From: Podocnemis expansa
Lineage: Eukaryota; Chordata; Testudines; Podocnemididae
Reading direction: 5' to 3'
NCBI GenBank assembly: GCA_007922195.1
Contig: ML682024.1
Span: forward strand, 5,714,273 to 5,778,272
Length of the DNA: 64,000 bases
This document shows, piece by piece, positions 1 to 12,700 of this stretch; position 1 is the stretch's first letter, and every line of letters begins with the position of its first letter. Made by a program: the position numbers and the translations under genes. The notes under the pieces are model-generated. The model saw nothing but the letters and a program-made list of their open reading frames with translations. It was not told where the DNA came from and did not search any database.

Positions 1-3000
1 CTGGGCTACGGTGACATGTACCCCATGACCTGGTCAGGGATGCTGGTGGGGGCACTGTGTGCCCTGGCTGGGGTGCTGACCATCGCCATGCCTGTGCCTG
101 TCATCGTCAACAACTTCGGCATGTACTACTCACTCGCCATGGCCAAGCAGAAGCTGCCCAAGAAGAAGAACAAACACATCCCTCGGGCACCACAGCCTGG
201 CTCGCCCAACTACTGCAAGCCTGAGGGTGCCCCTGGCCCCCGGCCTGGCCCCCCTGCCGATGCCTGCCCCCTGGCCCAGGAGGAAATCATTGAGATCAAC
301 CGGGCAGGTACGGGGCTCCTGGGAAACCAGTCCTACCCTGCAGGTTCCCTGCCCCATGGAGTCTGGGTCCCATGGGATCCCATCTCTGTTCCACTGCCTG
401 CCCCATGGGATTCTAGTCCCACAGGATCCCACTTCTGCTGCACAGCCTGCCCCCACAGGGTCCCTACCCCACAGGCTCCCAGCTCCACAATGATCACACA
501 TCTGCTTTGCACCCTGAGCCACAGGATTGCACTGTAATGGGTTGTGGGTCCTCTGCCCCTTTCTCCCACTCCCTGGGTGTTCAATGACCTCACAGAGGAC
601 TCATCCCCCATCTCTGCTGTTACCCATGCTCTTTATTTACAGCAGTTTACAGCCCAGCTCTTCTTCCCAGCAGCTTCCATAGGCTACGTTCACACACAGG
701 GGGTTATTTCGATACAAGTTGTTTCGAAACAACTTGTATCAAAATAAGGCGTTATTTCGAAATAAGTTAATTTGAATTAAGAAAACGTTAATTCGAATTA
801 AGGAAAAAAGCTCAAAGCAAAATAGCATGTTCGGACAACAGTTATTTCGAAACGAGTCACCGTCGTTTCGAAATAACATGTTCTGATGGGATTGTTTCGA
901 AACAATCGTTTCAAAACAACATTGTTTCATCACCCAATGGGGTTTGTTTCGAAACAATGCTGTTGTTTCGAAACAACGGAACCTGTTGTTTCGAAACAAC
1001 GGTAAGTCGTTTGAACATGGCGTTTCTTATTTCGAAACAACCTCTGTTGTTTCAAAATAAGACTGCTGTGTGAACACACCCATATAGCTCTGCCACAGTG
1101 AAGTCTGCCCCAGTCCACTGTAGGTCTGACTCTCCACAGCCCAGTGCAGCCTGCCTCAAATCTGGCCTCAGACAGGGTTTCCAGATACCAGAGCACAGAA
1201 AGGAGGACAGGGAAATACGAAAAGGAGGACATTGGAGGGCACACGGAGAAAATGTAGTATTAATGTAATGTTCTGTTTTTAGGGGGCCCTGGAATGTTTC
1301 CTCCTAAAAATAGGGTGTTCCAGGGGATTCCAGCATACGTTTACCCCTGTAAGTAAAAAGCCAGAAAAAATAATGTGTTTTTAAAATGCCTGCTGGATGG
1401 AGGACATGAAGGTAAAAAGGAGGACATGTCCTCTGCCTGACATCTGGTAGCCCTAGCCTCAGAGGGTCCAACCCCGGCTCTGCCTGGAAACCCTCTTCCA
1501 GATGCCCCTGAAAGGGCACTCAGGGGTCCCTCCATGGCCTAAGGCCTACCACCCCACTTGCTAGTCAGACCTGAGTCTAGTGCAGGGGTCAGATGGGTTT
1601 ATTAGCGCTCAGGGTCACAGTGTAGGAAGACTTGGCTGGCAGATTGGTTAAGGTTACAGCCATGACAGACTGAGGGGAACACAAAGCCATGCACTGTCCC
1701 CTCCTTAGCTCCTCCCCCATCCTTTGTCTCTTTCCTGGCTAGTTGGACACTCCCTCCTTGGTCTTGAGGTGCCACAACCTGTGTGTGAATGTGAGCAAGA
1801 TGGGAAAACAGGCACTGCACACAGAGGAAGTCCCCAGAGCACCTCCACTTTGTCATATCCACTTTTCTCCCAGAGCTGGGGAGAGAACACAGGAGTCCCC
1901 ACTCCCACCTCACACAGCATCTTGGGCACAGTCAGAGCTGGGGTACTGGGAGCTGGGCTACAAGAGGGCTGTAGGTCAGGAGGGGCACTGGCAAAGAAGT
2001 TTGTGTTTCCAAACTGTGCGAGTGTTCTAGGCTCGTGTTCTCTCTTGTGCACAACGGCAGCCATTTCAGTGTGCACGGGAGTGAGCACTGTGCCGTGTGT
2101 GCACTGCCCTGTGTGTGTGTGCAGCCAGTACACAGGTTATCTCATGCGTTGTCTGTTGTGTGGCTGTGCTGGGTGGCAGGGCTCAGGTTTGGGGCCACAC
2201 AGAGCAACAGTGGTGCCTGGTGCTCATGCAGCACCATGCATGGATGGTCACAGGGTTTCAAGTAAGCTGGAACGCGGCGGAATGGTGTTCTGGTGCCCAC
2301 TATTTTAGGGGCTCAGTGTTCCAAGGCCCCTAAAAATAGAAAATGGAGCTGGAACGCTGAGTTCTGGGGCCCACCATTTAAAAATAGCGGACCCTGGAAA
2401 TGCAGCGTTCCAGTTCCATGTTCTATTTTTAGGGGCCCAAATGCTGGGCCCCTAAAAATAGCAGGCCCCGGAGCAGCATTCCGCCACGTTCCAGCAGGCA
2501 GGGGCCAGGGCCTTGCTGGGGGCTGCAGCCCTGCCTCAAACTCCCCCCTTCCATGTCCCACCCCAGCCTGGGGCCTGCAGTCTCCTCCCCAGACACACTT
2601 CTGCCCCAACCTGTGGCCTACCGCCCTCACCTCCCCAGCATGCTGCCACCGGTAAGTGCAGAAGCAGCCCAGCTCATGCTGGAGGGGATATTGGGGCAGG
2701 GAGTGGGGTGCTGCCATGTGGGGGGGGGGGGCAGGAGCTAGGGTCCGGAGGCCCACCCACACAGGAGTGTTCTGGGGCCACCCAAATTATACTTTAACCC
2801 CTGGATGGTCAGCCAGAGGCTGCCAGTGTTGTGTAGTGCTGGAAGGAGGGGCAGGGACCACTCTGGGTCAGCTCTCACACACCCGGAGCCATCCATGGGC
2901 AGGATTATATGGCCAGGTGGGGGGGGACTGGTCACACACAGACCACCTCTCCCTGTGGCGCTGGACACCAGGACCCCTGGGATCTTTGGGGGTTTGTGAA

Positions 3001-6000
3001 GGGGAGTGGGGTCTAGTGGTTGGAGGGGGAGGGGACTCGTACACCTGGGTTCTCTTGGGAACAGCTGCCTTTACTTCCCTGACCTGGTGTGTTGCTGGCA
3101 GACTCCAAGCAGAATGGGGATGCAGCGAAGGCAGCGCTAGCCAATGAGGACTGTCCAACCATCGACCAGGCCCTGTCACCTGAGGAGAAGTCGCCTGTCA
3201 CCCCTGCGACCCATGAGCGCTACAGCCGTGACCGTGCCTGCTTCCTGCTGACGGCTGGCGAGTTCGGACCAGCACCTGATGGCAACATCCGCAAAGGTGA
3301 CCCCCCCGGCCCGCGGTGCCCCTTGTGCTGCCCCAAACCAACCCCCTCCAGCCCTCCCACCTGAACACCCCCAGTGCAGGCCCCCCATACAAACCCACAC
3401 CCAGTGACCCCAAACAACCCAACACTTGACTGTGCAGCCCACTGCCCCCCCAACCCCCCTGACGTCTACCCCCGTGACACCTCCAAACTCCTTCCCCTTT
3501 GACCCCAGGGGCCCCTTGACAATCCCCCAAGCACATCCCATACCCTTCCCCCAGCATGGACACTCCCCTCCTCCATTGAGTAGCACCATACATAAGGGTC
3601 TTCTTATGGCACCACCACCCCCCAAACCCTCTCACTCTGCCCACACCTCTGCCCAGCCCCTGTGCTCTCCCATCACCCCATGACAAGGACTGCCTCCTCC
3701 CATCTTGCCCCACTTCTTCCTCAGAGCACAAAGATGAGAGACCCCCACCCTGCCGCATTCACATGGCCCCCCCTGGATCTCAGCCCCCTTAGGAGCAGCT
3801 GGTGGGAGGGAACAGACTGTGGAAGGAGCGTCACAGGCCCCTCCCTCCAGGCAAGGGCTTGGGGCTGGGGAGAGATTGAACCTCAGCTCTAGAGATGGGC
3901 CCCTTTCCCCAAACCCCTATAAGAAGTCCTGGGCCCAGGAGGGCTCAGAGTCCAGTAGGTCAGTAAATCCATCGACACCCCCAGTACCCCCCAACTAGGC
4001 ACTGAGGAGCAGGTGAGTGATGGGATGTGGGGACATGGGGGGCAGTGAGGGATGGATGCAGGGCATGGTACAGTGGGGGGCACTAGATGATGGTGCAGTG
4101 TGGGGATGGTGCAACAAGGGGTTTGGGTGGGCACTAAGAGATGGTGTGGGGGGGGCAAGGGGGGCCCAGCAGGGATGATGCATCCAGCAGGTGTGCTGGG
4201 GGGGCACTGGGGGCAGGTCCCTTCTCCTCCCCTCGACAGCGCCTCCTCCTCATTTGGCATCTCTGTCTGTTTGTCTCCCCCCGCCCCTTGGGCCCCCCCC
4301 CCCCGGCCGCACCACCACCCCCTCGGTGCCTGCATGAGCTGAGCGCCAGGGCCGCCTTCTGGAGCCCCCCCAGAACAGGGGCACAGGGCATACTAGGAAA
4401 GGGTGAGTAGTCCCCCTGACTCCCCAACTGCCCTGCACTCCCCAGCCTCAATCCTCTCCCCCCACTGCCCTGCACCCCTGGCCCCAATCCTTCCCTCCTT
4501 GCACCCACCCCACCACTGCCTTGCAGTCCCTGGCCACAAGCCTCCCTCCTTGTCCCTCCCATTGCCCTGCACCCCCAGCCCTGATCCTCCCCCTTTTTCC
4601 CCCCACCTCCACCTTCATCTCAGCCATGTCACATCCTGGAATTGCCCTGCTGCATGGATGCCCCAATCTCCTTAGAGCCCCCTAACTCCTCCCCTTACAT
4701 TCCACTGGCCTCACCCCCTGCACCCAGGCCCTGCCCTTAACTGGGATGACCCACAGACCCCCACCTCCACTTCCTAGACCTCCCCACCAGACTCTCACAA
4801 GCCTTCTGCTTTGTACCTGTTGCTTTTGTTTGGCCCCCATCTCCATCTGTGAGGCAAATATGGGGTCTGCCCCTGACAAGTGAATACGACGGGACGTGCC
4901 CTGGGGTGGGTGGGCTTAGGTCCCCCAGAGAGATGCCTGATAACCCCCTTCCAGGCCAGCCATGTGAATTTATCAGGAGTCTGGATGTAATGCAGTCTGT
5001 GATTAGCCCAGAGAATGAAATGTTACAGTGACATCCAGCTGGCTCTGGCCCAAGCCCCCAGCCCCCTTAATTCTAGCATCCCAGTTTCTCTTCCCCTCCA
5101 TCAGCCTCTCAGTAACACCTTCCAGCCCTTCGTTCTCCAGTTCATCACACGTAGCTGATGTCCATTGCGGGGCTCATCCCTGGGCATGAGATGTTAGATT
5201 AGTTGGCAGGGCCACTCCAGCTCTTCCCAGGCATGGAGGGCGGGGCCCAGCCAACTATCATCGGTCACGCCTGGGTCTGTGCCAAAAGCAAACAGCTGCC
5301 TCTCTTCCCACCTCGTTAGCACAGGGGAAACTGAGGCACACACACAGTTCATCCAAAGTATCATGAAAAATTCCTGCTCCACCACATGGCCCAGCCTTGA
5401 GTAACGGCACCGACCCTCTCCAAGAACCTGGTCCTAGGGTGTGCCAAGCCCCAGGGAGACATGGTTGGGAGGGCAGGGGCTCAGGGAGAGTTGTGAGGCC
5501 TAGCAATGGGGCAGGAGAGGGTTGGGGGGGTTGCAAGAGGAATGCCCAGTCTCCAGACTCAAGGGGGGTGCCTCAGAACTCTCCTCGTATTCACCCTGGG
5601 CGGCCCCCATATTTGACCCCCATTAACGCCCCATTTCATACATCTTGTAGGCTTCGCCCAGTGCCCCTGTAATTCCCCGGCTGCGTCAGCCAGGTACGTA
5701 CCCAAACCCAATGCCCTGTGGGGCATAGGTGCCCCACCCCTAAACCCTCGGCTCTCTACCACCAGCAGCTGTGTCCTGGGCACCCCCTGCCTTTAGCCTC
5801 TAGTTCACTCAACAGCAGAAACCTGCCCGGGTGAATGGGCCTGGGCTGGCGTCCCTGTGGGTGCCCAGATCCCCAGCACATCAGCTTTGTCCCCAGATTG
5901 CAAAAGCTCCCACATGGTACAACCATGCACAGTATGAACTGATTGCCCCAGAGCCCAGCCACCCCCCCCTGGGAGGCAGGTCAGCTTTGGGAGTGTGGGG

Positions 6001-9000
6001 TGATCTTGGAGGTGGGGAACAGCTGGACTAGGGACACAGGGGCAAGAGGCAGGTGGGCATTGCACTCACTAGCCTGTGGGGACTCACACATTATATGGTG
6101 ACACCTCCCCTGGCATTGATACATGACCACTCTGGGGTGGGGTGCAGGGGCTGATTATAGGGGGAGACCTTGCCCAGCAGAGATGCAGCTGGCTCTGGGG
6201 TGGGGTGCAGGAGCTGATTATATAGAGACCCCTGGCCTGAAGCCATGGCACAGCTGGCTCTGGGGTATGGCATGGGGGCTGGTTTAAAGGGGAACCCTCT
6301 CCCAGTCTCATGACATAACTGGCTGTAGGTTGGGCCACAGGGGCTGGTTATATGGGGACCCCTTCCCCAGTGCTGAGATGTGGCTGGCTATGGGGTAGGT
6401 TGCAGAGGCTTATTATAGGGGGACCCTGCACATGTGTGTGGGACAGGAAGTGAAGAATATTCATGTCACCTGCTCACAGAGCAGGTTCCAGGCAGGAGGG
6501 AGGCTGTGGGGGTCAGGCCTGAGCATGGCAGCCCTGGCCCAGCAGCCTGTGGTGGGACTGGCATGACAGCCTGGTAGGACGCATGTAGGACTTATCCCAC
6601 TTTGTTGTGTGAAACACCCCCTCTTGGGTTATCTCATGGCCAGCACCCTGTGAGTGATCAGTTCCTGGGCCACTGAAGGGAGCTGCTAGCCAGCCATTCA
6701 TATGACAGGTCCCCAACAGACACCCCAGCCAGGTGCTGCACCCTGCACTCCACCAGCTCATTACAGCCATTGTCAGTGGATCAAAGCAACTGATCTGCAC
6801 CAGCTCTGCCCCCCAAGTGAGGGCTCTGCACACACACACAACTCACAGGCCCTGATTCAGATCAAACAAATCAGATTATTGACTCCAGCAAGATTCAAAG
6901 GGAGTCAGTCAGATTCCCAGAAATCAAAAGACTAACAGTGCTGGAATTTGGTATTTTGGTGCCTTGGGCGCAGCAGGAGCAAGAAGCACGGAATGCGCCC
7001 TCAATTGAGCGGTGAAATGGAGCCAGTCGATACGGTGCCAGGGACAAAGGCCCTGTCACCCCGCCCTAGTTACGGTCCTGGGAGCTGGTCACAAGAAGCT
7101 AAGAAAAAACTCATTTCCTAAACTCTGGAACTTCCTAACCTGAGAGTAACATTTTGGTAGCTTTCAGGCAGACATTAGGTCACAGACTGTAAGGTCAGAT
7201 GGAACCAATATCAATCAATCAATCAAATCATAGGGCTGGAAGGGACCTCATGAGATCATTAAGTCCAACCCCCTGGGAATTGAACCCAAGGCCTTCTGCA
7301 TGTTAAGCAGTGGTGCTAGCCACTCCCCTCTGCCCACCTAGTGAGTCTAACATACACACTCCCCTCTGCCCCCCTCTACAATGCCAGCCACAGAATCTCC
7401 TACCCACTCCTGTAATAGACCCTGAACCTATGACTGAATTACCAAAGTCCTCAAGACTTACAGATAATCATAGAATCGTAGGGCTGGAAGGGACCTCATG
7501 AGGTATCTAGTCCAGCCAGCAAGTGAGGCATGGTCCATGGTACAGAGGAAGGCAAAAAAAAAACCCAGAGCTTTTGCCAATCTACCCTGTGGGAAAATTC
7601 CTTCCCAGACCCAAATATGATGATCAGCTAAACCCTGAGCATTTGGGCAAGACTCATTAGCCAGCTACCCAGAAAAAAATTCTCTTTAATAACTCAGAAC
7701 CCCCCCCAATCCCCAAACACCCCATCTTAGGCCATCAGTATATCAACTCCAGTAGTTGAAGACCAGTTGATTGCCAAACTAGGCTGCCCCAACATACCAG
7801 GCCCCCCAGAAGCTTATCCAGCTCAGGTTTGAAGCCAGCTAGTTTTTTTGGCCCCACAGCTCCCCTTGGGAGGCTGTTGCAGAACTTCCCTCCACTGACA
7901 GCTAGAAACTTCCCTCTAATTTCAAGTCTAAATGGCCTGAGGGCCAGTTTATATATAGCCTCCTTGCAGAGGGGTGCAGTGCCACTAGCAACCAGCCCCA
8001 TCCCCTGCCATGGGCAGATTCTCAGTCTTTGGGCTGGATTCCAGGAGAGAGCCCCACCCCAAAGCAAAGATGCCCCTTAACAAGATTCCTCAGCACCGCT
8101 GGAATCAGGTGATAGGCCACATCCAGCGTGATTTTTCCATAAGCCCAAGTGCGTTCACCAGACCAGTATGTCTGCCTCAGTGAGGGCACAGAACCCAAGC
8201 TTTGGGTTTGCCCACACCTGGTCATGCCACATAAGACACACATTCGGGACTGCGTGCAAGCAGGGTTTCATATCTACATATGTGATGTTGTGGGAAACGC
8301 TACCGCATCAGTGATATTTGGCACCTCACAAGCATCCCTAAAACACCTTTAAGGACACACGTTGTACCAGACAACACACAGCTACAGGCTGACACACAAA
8401 GCACAGCATCAAAGTGGGTGTAGGATATGGCCTGCCACAGTCCACGCACACACACCCCGCCTGTGCATGTATCGCTCTCACACGCCATGGAGGTTGAGAT
8501 GCCACAAGCACATGTGGGGTGAGATGGGTGGAGCCCACATAGGGCCCATTAGTGGGATAGATACTTAGAAAGAATGCTCTCTAACAACTCAGAGACACAG
8601 ACCCCCGGCCCCCAGCCCACACACGTGTGGAGGAGCACACATGTACACAGGGTCACATACAGATGCAGGTGTCACAGCCAGAAACTCACACAGGGTCCGC
8701 ACAGCAGCCTCAGCACATGGCCCATCTTCACCTGGAAACCAACTGGGGTCTTGTCATAGCTGTGGGATGGGAGTGAGGTCTAGTAGTTGGAGCGGGGGGG
8801 GGCTTCTGGGTGACCCCAAGCTGCAGAGCAGACTCCCTTAATGGTTAAACGGACAGCTGTGAATATTCTCAGCAGCACCACCCCAGACCCCCCACATCAC
8901 AAACCGGAGCTGGCACAAGAACAGTGTGACCCCCCCCCCACACACACACATAGAATGGTTCAGTCTGTGTTCCATGGGCAGATCATTCCAATGGGAGGAG

Positions 9001-9728
9001 GTGCCCAGGGCTGTGGAGGATGGGCTGATGGGGGGGGGTGTTTGAATGGTGCCCAGAATCAGGGGGGCTGGGCTTCAGGGGGTGAGACAGAGCTGGGGAG
9101 TGCACAGTATTAGCTTCTGTGGTTTTTGTGGGAGGCCTAGGTGTTGTGGAGTGAAAAGGCCCTGTAGGTCAGCTGCTGCCTAGAGCATGGGTTGCAGTGG
9201 GCTAGAGGGTGCTGATAGGCAGGGGCTGTCTAGGGCCTGGGCTATCAGGGGCCAAGAGGGCCTTAATAGGGTGTAGTGCTGTGGGTTGGGAACAACCAGA
9301 GTGGGGGTGTGTGCCATGGGTCCACGATTGCTATGTGTTGGGGGGGGGTGCAGACATGGGGGATAACCAGAGCAGGGACAATGGTGTGGGCAATAACAGG
9401 GCTGGGGGGGTGCTGGAGGTCAGGGGTAACCAGGGTTAAGGTGCCAGGGGTTCAGGGACAGTGGGGTTCGGGGGTGCAGAGGTGGGGGTTAATCAGGATG
9501 AGGGTGTCAAGTGTTGGAGGGGTTGGAGGTTAATGGAGTTGGGGGGTGCTAGGTTCATCACCCCCCACTCACCCACCCTTTTTCTCTCCCCCGGTGCCCC
9601 CTGAAGGTTATGAGAAGTCCCGGAGCCTGAACAGCATCGCAGGGCTGCGCCTGTCACCTGCCCCCAGCCCTCTGGGCTCCCCTGGTGCCCCCCGGCGCCC
9701 GCGCTCCCCCATACCCTCCGTCCTATAG
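1..9728 (+). CDS. KCNC3: KCNC3 (Kv3.3 voltage-gated K+ channel), 3' part: pore filter, S6 and cytoplasmic C-terminus
   Basis: Three coding exons are visible: 1-307 (runs in from the left), 3102-3296 and 9607-9728 (stop TAG). They join in phase to 207 residues. The first residues are the potassium filter (LGYGDM), followed by S6 with the Kv PVPV hinge and the Kv3 post-S6 stretch [20 protein letters not shown]. Exon 2 encodes a Ser/Thr-rich tail ([20 protein letters not shown], then [12 protein letters not shown]) closest to KCNC3 and KCNC1. The last exon reads [18 protein letters not shown] and ends RSPIPSVL, the alternative tail type known in Kv3 channels. Kv3 channels are fast delayed rectifiers of the neuronal membrane. 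The T1 domain and S1-S5 lie outside the window. KCNC3 is preferred over KCNC1 because of the [10 protein letters not shown] wording and the synteny with TBC1D17 and AKT1S1. I did not find the other mammalian Kv3.3 tail in the long second intron. Confidence 0.93.
688..1075. mobile_element. MITE-like element packed with TTTCGAAA palindromes
   Basis: Nine perfect TTTCGAAA palindromes occur within about 310 bases (for example at 721, 845, 948 and 1030), plus several one-mismatch versions such as TTTCAAAA. The ends are inverted: GTTCACACACAGGGGGTTAT on the left faces GTTCACACAGCAGTCTTAT read from the right end at 1075. There is no coding capacity. This fits a non-autonomous DNA transposon. TTATTTCGAAATAA-rich elements are known to me from crocodilian and turtle sequence, but I cannot assign a family name. 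It lies in KCNC3 intron 1. Confidence 0.6.
1173..1455 (-). mobile_element. hAT-type MITE with perfect 8-bp target duplication
   Basis: The element is bounded by the direct repeat GCCTCAGA at 1165-1172 and 1456-1463. Its ends are inverted (CAGGGTTTCCAGAT against TAGGGCTACCAGAT). The right two thirds, read on the minus strand, match the element in IRF3 intron 2 (46142-46320): both carry GTCAGGCA, GAGGACATGTCCTCCTTTTT and CAGCAGGCATTTTAAAAA. Eight-base duplications and short CAG-type ends are typical of the hAT superfamily. It lies in KCNC3 intron 1. Confidence 0.75.
2266..2495. mobile_element. Short element with 19-bp terminal inverted repeats and internal CTATTTTTAGGGGCCC repeats
   Basis: The left end GCTGGAACGCGGCGGAATG is matched on the right end by GCTGGAACGTGGCGGAATG on the other strand, one mismatch in 19. 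Inside, GGCCCCTAAAAATAG occurs in both orientations at least four times, so the whole unit can fold on itself. No open frame and no clear target duplication are seen. A related Tttttaggggcc / ctaaaaatagg pair lies inside the hAT element at 1173-1455, suggesting a shared origin. It lies in KCNC3 intron 1. Confidence 0.6.
6090..6432 (+). repeat. Degenerate minisatellite, about 60-bp unit, in KCNC3 intron 2
   Basis: Five to six units repeat the wording CTGGCTCTGGGGTGGGGTGC, then GGGGCTGATTATAGGGGGAC, with anchors near 6127, 6187, 6252, 6311 and 6385. Unit-to-unit divergence is high, so the array is old. No function is visible. Confidence 0.6.
7205..7320 (-). mobile_element. CR1 LINE 3'-end fragment
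   Basis: The plus strand reads atcatagggctggaagggac, then ctcatgagatcattaagtcc and aaccccctgg. This is the reverse complement of the conserved CR1 3' end of sauropsids, which finishes in ATTCTATGAT octamers. It is preceded by a short (ATCA)n tract at about 7211-7225, the expected 3' microsatellite tail. It is a truncated copy without coding sequence. Confidence 0.7.
7466..7990 (-). mobile_element. Second CR1 LINE 3' fragment, longer
   Basis: It begins with aatcatagaatcgtagggct and ggaagggacctcatgaggta, the reverse complement of the CR1 tail. It continues through sequence typical of CR1 3' regions (gttgcagaacttccctccac, then agaaacttccctctaatttc). The neighbouring fragment at 7205-7320 is in the same orientation. 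Both lie in KCNC3 intron 2. Confidence 0.7.
9180..9560 (+). repeat. G-rich degenerate tandem tract upstream of the last KCNC3 exon
   Basis: The plus strand is extremely G-rich, with repeated GGGGTTAATCAGGATGAGGG-like and GGGATAACCAGAGC-like wording at roughly 50-60-base spacing. It ends just before the polypyrimidine tract of the last exon. It could form G-quadruplexes in the pre-mRNA, but no role is shown. Confidence 0.4.
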
Positions 9729-12700
9729 CCGGGTGCCTGCCGGACTCCAGCCCCCCGACTTTTTAAGCAAAAAAAGAAGAACAAACAAACAAAAAAAACG
9801 CTGAGGTCGAAGAGGGGAGGTGACGTCGTTGGGGGCTTCATCGCCAGGGCAACGGGGGCTTCGTCGCTAGGGGCAATGGGGGTACCATCCCCACTTCGGC
9901 TTCTACAGGACACGCTACACAGCACTTTCTGGAACATCCATGAATCCCTACCCTGCCACCTCTCTCCAAAGCCTGGAGCAGGATACCTGGGTCCCTCAGG
10001 GGAGGGGCCTTACCTGGGGTTGGGGGGGGGCAGAGATTCTATTTTTTTGGCTTGGTGGGGTTCTTCTGAGACTCCAAATACTGTGGGGGGGATCAGCAAG
10101 AGACAGAGAGGGGAAGCTGGGGTGTCCTGGAGCCCCCTGCCCCCCCCACAGCCCCTCCCTACCCTGCCTCTCTGGGTCCTTCAGTCCAGTCCCTCGATCC
10201 ATCTGTCCCCATACATGCCACTCTGTCTGTCCTTGTACATGCCCATCCGTCTGTCCCTGTGCACACCCCTCCACTGTCTATCTCCTAGTGCACCCCTCCA
10301 GCTGTGTGTCTGCTTCCATTTGTTGGTTGGCTCCCCATCATATCTTTTACTTGTCTGTCCAGCCTCATTCACTCCGTCTATCCCACATGCACCCTTGTGT
10401 CTGTCTATCCATCAGTTCAGCCCTGTAGGCACCCTTCTCTCTGACATCCCCTCTGTTCCTGTAAACTCCCTTTTCTGTCTGTCCATCCCTGTAAACCACC
10501 CCCCATACCAGTTTTTCAACTCATAGACTCTTCTCCTTTGAGGACCCCTCTGGCTCCCCCGCTTTGTTCTCTCTTGCATGGATCTTCCGCCGATCACAAG
10601 CAATAAGCTACACGCTGGGCTCCGGCTGCATGGCGCCTTCCTACGCTGGAGAGACTTCGCGGCCAGTTGAGCCGTCTGGACAGATGGACGGAGCAGCACA
10701 GGCTGGGGCAGGGGGCAGCCGGCCTTTCCCACCTTCCTCCCAGCCTGGCTTTGAGCCACTCGGCGTTGTGCCCTCCTGGCGTGGCCTGTCACTGTGATCC
10801 TGACCCCAGCCATGCCCTGGGGCACCAGCGGAACTGAGGGCCCCAGTGACCAGCGAGTGGGGGGGCACACCCAGCCTGAGCTGATCTTAACTCCAGGTTG
10901 CATTTTGCCAGCCAGCATGTGTCTGCATGTGAACTGCGAGGACCGTGTCTCGTGTTATATGCAAAACTTCCTCTCCGGCCCGAGGGGGACACTGCCCCCC
11001 CCAGATTCTGGGGCAGGACTGGGGGTGGGGGGCAGCCAGCATCTCTGCTTCAGTGCCCCCTTTGCCCTGCTCTCCTGCAAGAAGGGGGAGAGCTGTGGGA
11101 AGCCACTCGAACGGGGGGGGGCATCGGTCTGTTCCCCTCCCTACCTGCCCCTCTTCTTCCCCTTTCAGATGTGCTCCCCCAGGAGTTCCTACCACCACCA
11201 CCTTCCAAGGAGGAGCTTCAGGGTCATAGCAAACTAGGTCACAAAGTTGTGCCCTCCCCCCAGCTGCATGGCCTAGAACTGGGGCATAGCTCCTCCTATA
11301 TCCCCCTGCAGGGCTATTCCCACCCTCAGAAATTCACCCCTCACACTATGCAATGCAGCCCACCAGGGATATCACCCCATCTGAACTGGGGGCCCCTTCC
11401 CACCATTGCTCTGAGATCCCCCCCAAGCCCCTTTCTCTTGTCCCCCCGCATATGCCAGGAGCTTCTTATGCAACAATTCCTATGCAAAACTAGAACAATT
11501 CTCTTGTTAGATGGGGACCCTGGATTTGCCCCCCCCCCCACAAGGGGGCTGAGGGAGGGGAATGCCATGCTATGCTTCCCGCCCTCCACATGTTCCTCTC
11601 CCTGCCCAATGCAGAGGGCGGCTAATGGGTCACATTGACCGAATGTGCGTTCTGAGCTAACCCTAGGGTATGTTGGTGCAAGGGTGGGGGAGAATCTGGA
11701 CACCAGCAGATTCCTCACCCAGGCTTCTTGTGGGATGTATGCTGTTTAAGTGGGGGTCCTGACTGGCTTCCCCTCAAACACTTGCATCTGCCCCATTTGC
11801 TACTGGGGTGACCTAAAAATTTTGTTAAACTGGATCCCCTCCACCTCACAGCCCCCGTCTTTTCCACTTCTAACTCCTTGATGAGATTCAAAATTTATTT
11901 GGGGGAAAGGGCTGCCCACCCCCATGGAGCTGCCCCTGCCCACTTTGCACTGAGATAGGGGGAGGAAATTGAAGGGGGTTGTTGGCTCCTTTGGGGAGAG
12001 AGACTCCTACTTTTCTAGCTGATGTTGAATTATCTCTTGGGGGTTCCAGATTCAAGACTGGGGAGCTGAGCACTAGATGTGGGGCAGCCCCACAGAGGCC
12101 AGGGTTGAACATGTCTTCCATGGCCACCCGCACCCCCTCCCCCCCAGAGGCCTGGAGGAGCAAACGGGTGTTTTAGACTCAGGAAAGAGGGGTTGGGGGG
12201 TGGACTAACCCCAGGGAGGCAAGAGGCAGCAAACAGTGCAAAGGGGGCGAACCTCAATGGGGGGGGTGGGGAGGCCCCAAGGAGGGGGCCCAGAGCTATT
12301 TTTTCAAGCAGATGTTAATAAAATACAGAAATGTGATGTTATTTTTTCATAGAAAAAAAATCTCCCCCCAGTTTCCATGGCAACTCACCAGCTGTGATGG
12401 AGTCAGGGGCTTCTCCAAGTAAGGGGGGACCAACCCCTCCAGCCTGGGGTGAGGGAGGGGACACTACTCCCATCCACCACCCCAGATTCCCAAACCTCCG
12501 CCCACAGGTCCTGGCTCCAAACCCAAAACTGTGCCAAATGTCGGGGGGGGGGGGGGCTGGGTGATGTGTGAGACTGTGACATCCCCCCGCCTCATGTGCC
12601 CCACTTCTGCCAAAGCCTCATTTCCCCCATCATTTCATCCCTTTTTACCCCTCTGCTCCTCGTGGGGAATGGCTGCAAGTGTTAGTTATACACCCCCCCC

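Noticed and set aside
8935..8950. CRISPR array, tRNA or rRNA genes anywhere in the window
   Set aside because: No regularly spaced identical repeats with unique spacers and no cloverleaf or rRNA signatures were seen. The short CA and C runs here are simple repeats.
9876..10526. 216-aa open frame downstream of KCNC3
   Set aside because: It is low-complexity Ser/Pro/Cys from a CTGTCC-type repeat in the KCNC3 3' UTR, with no family resemblance and no splice support.
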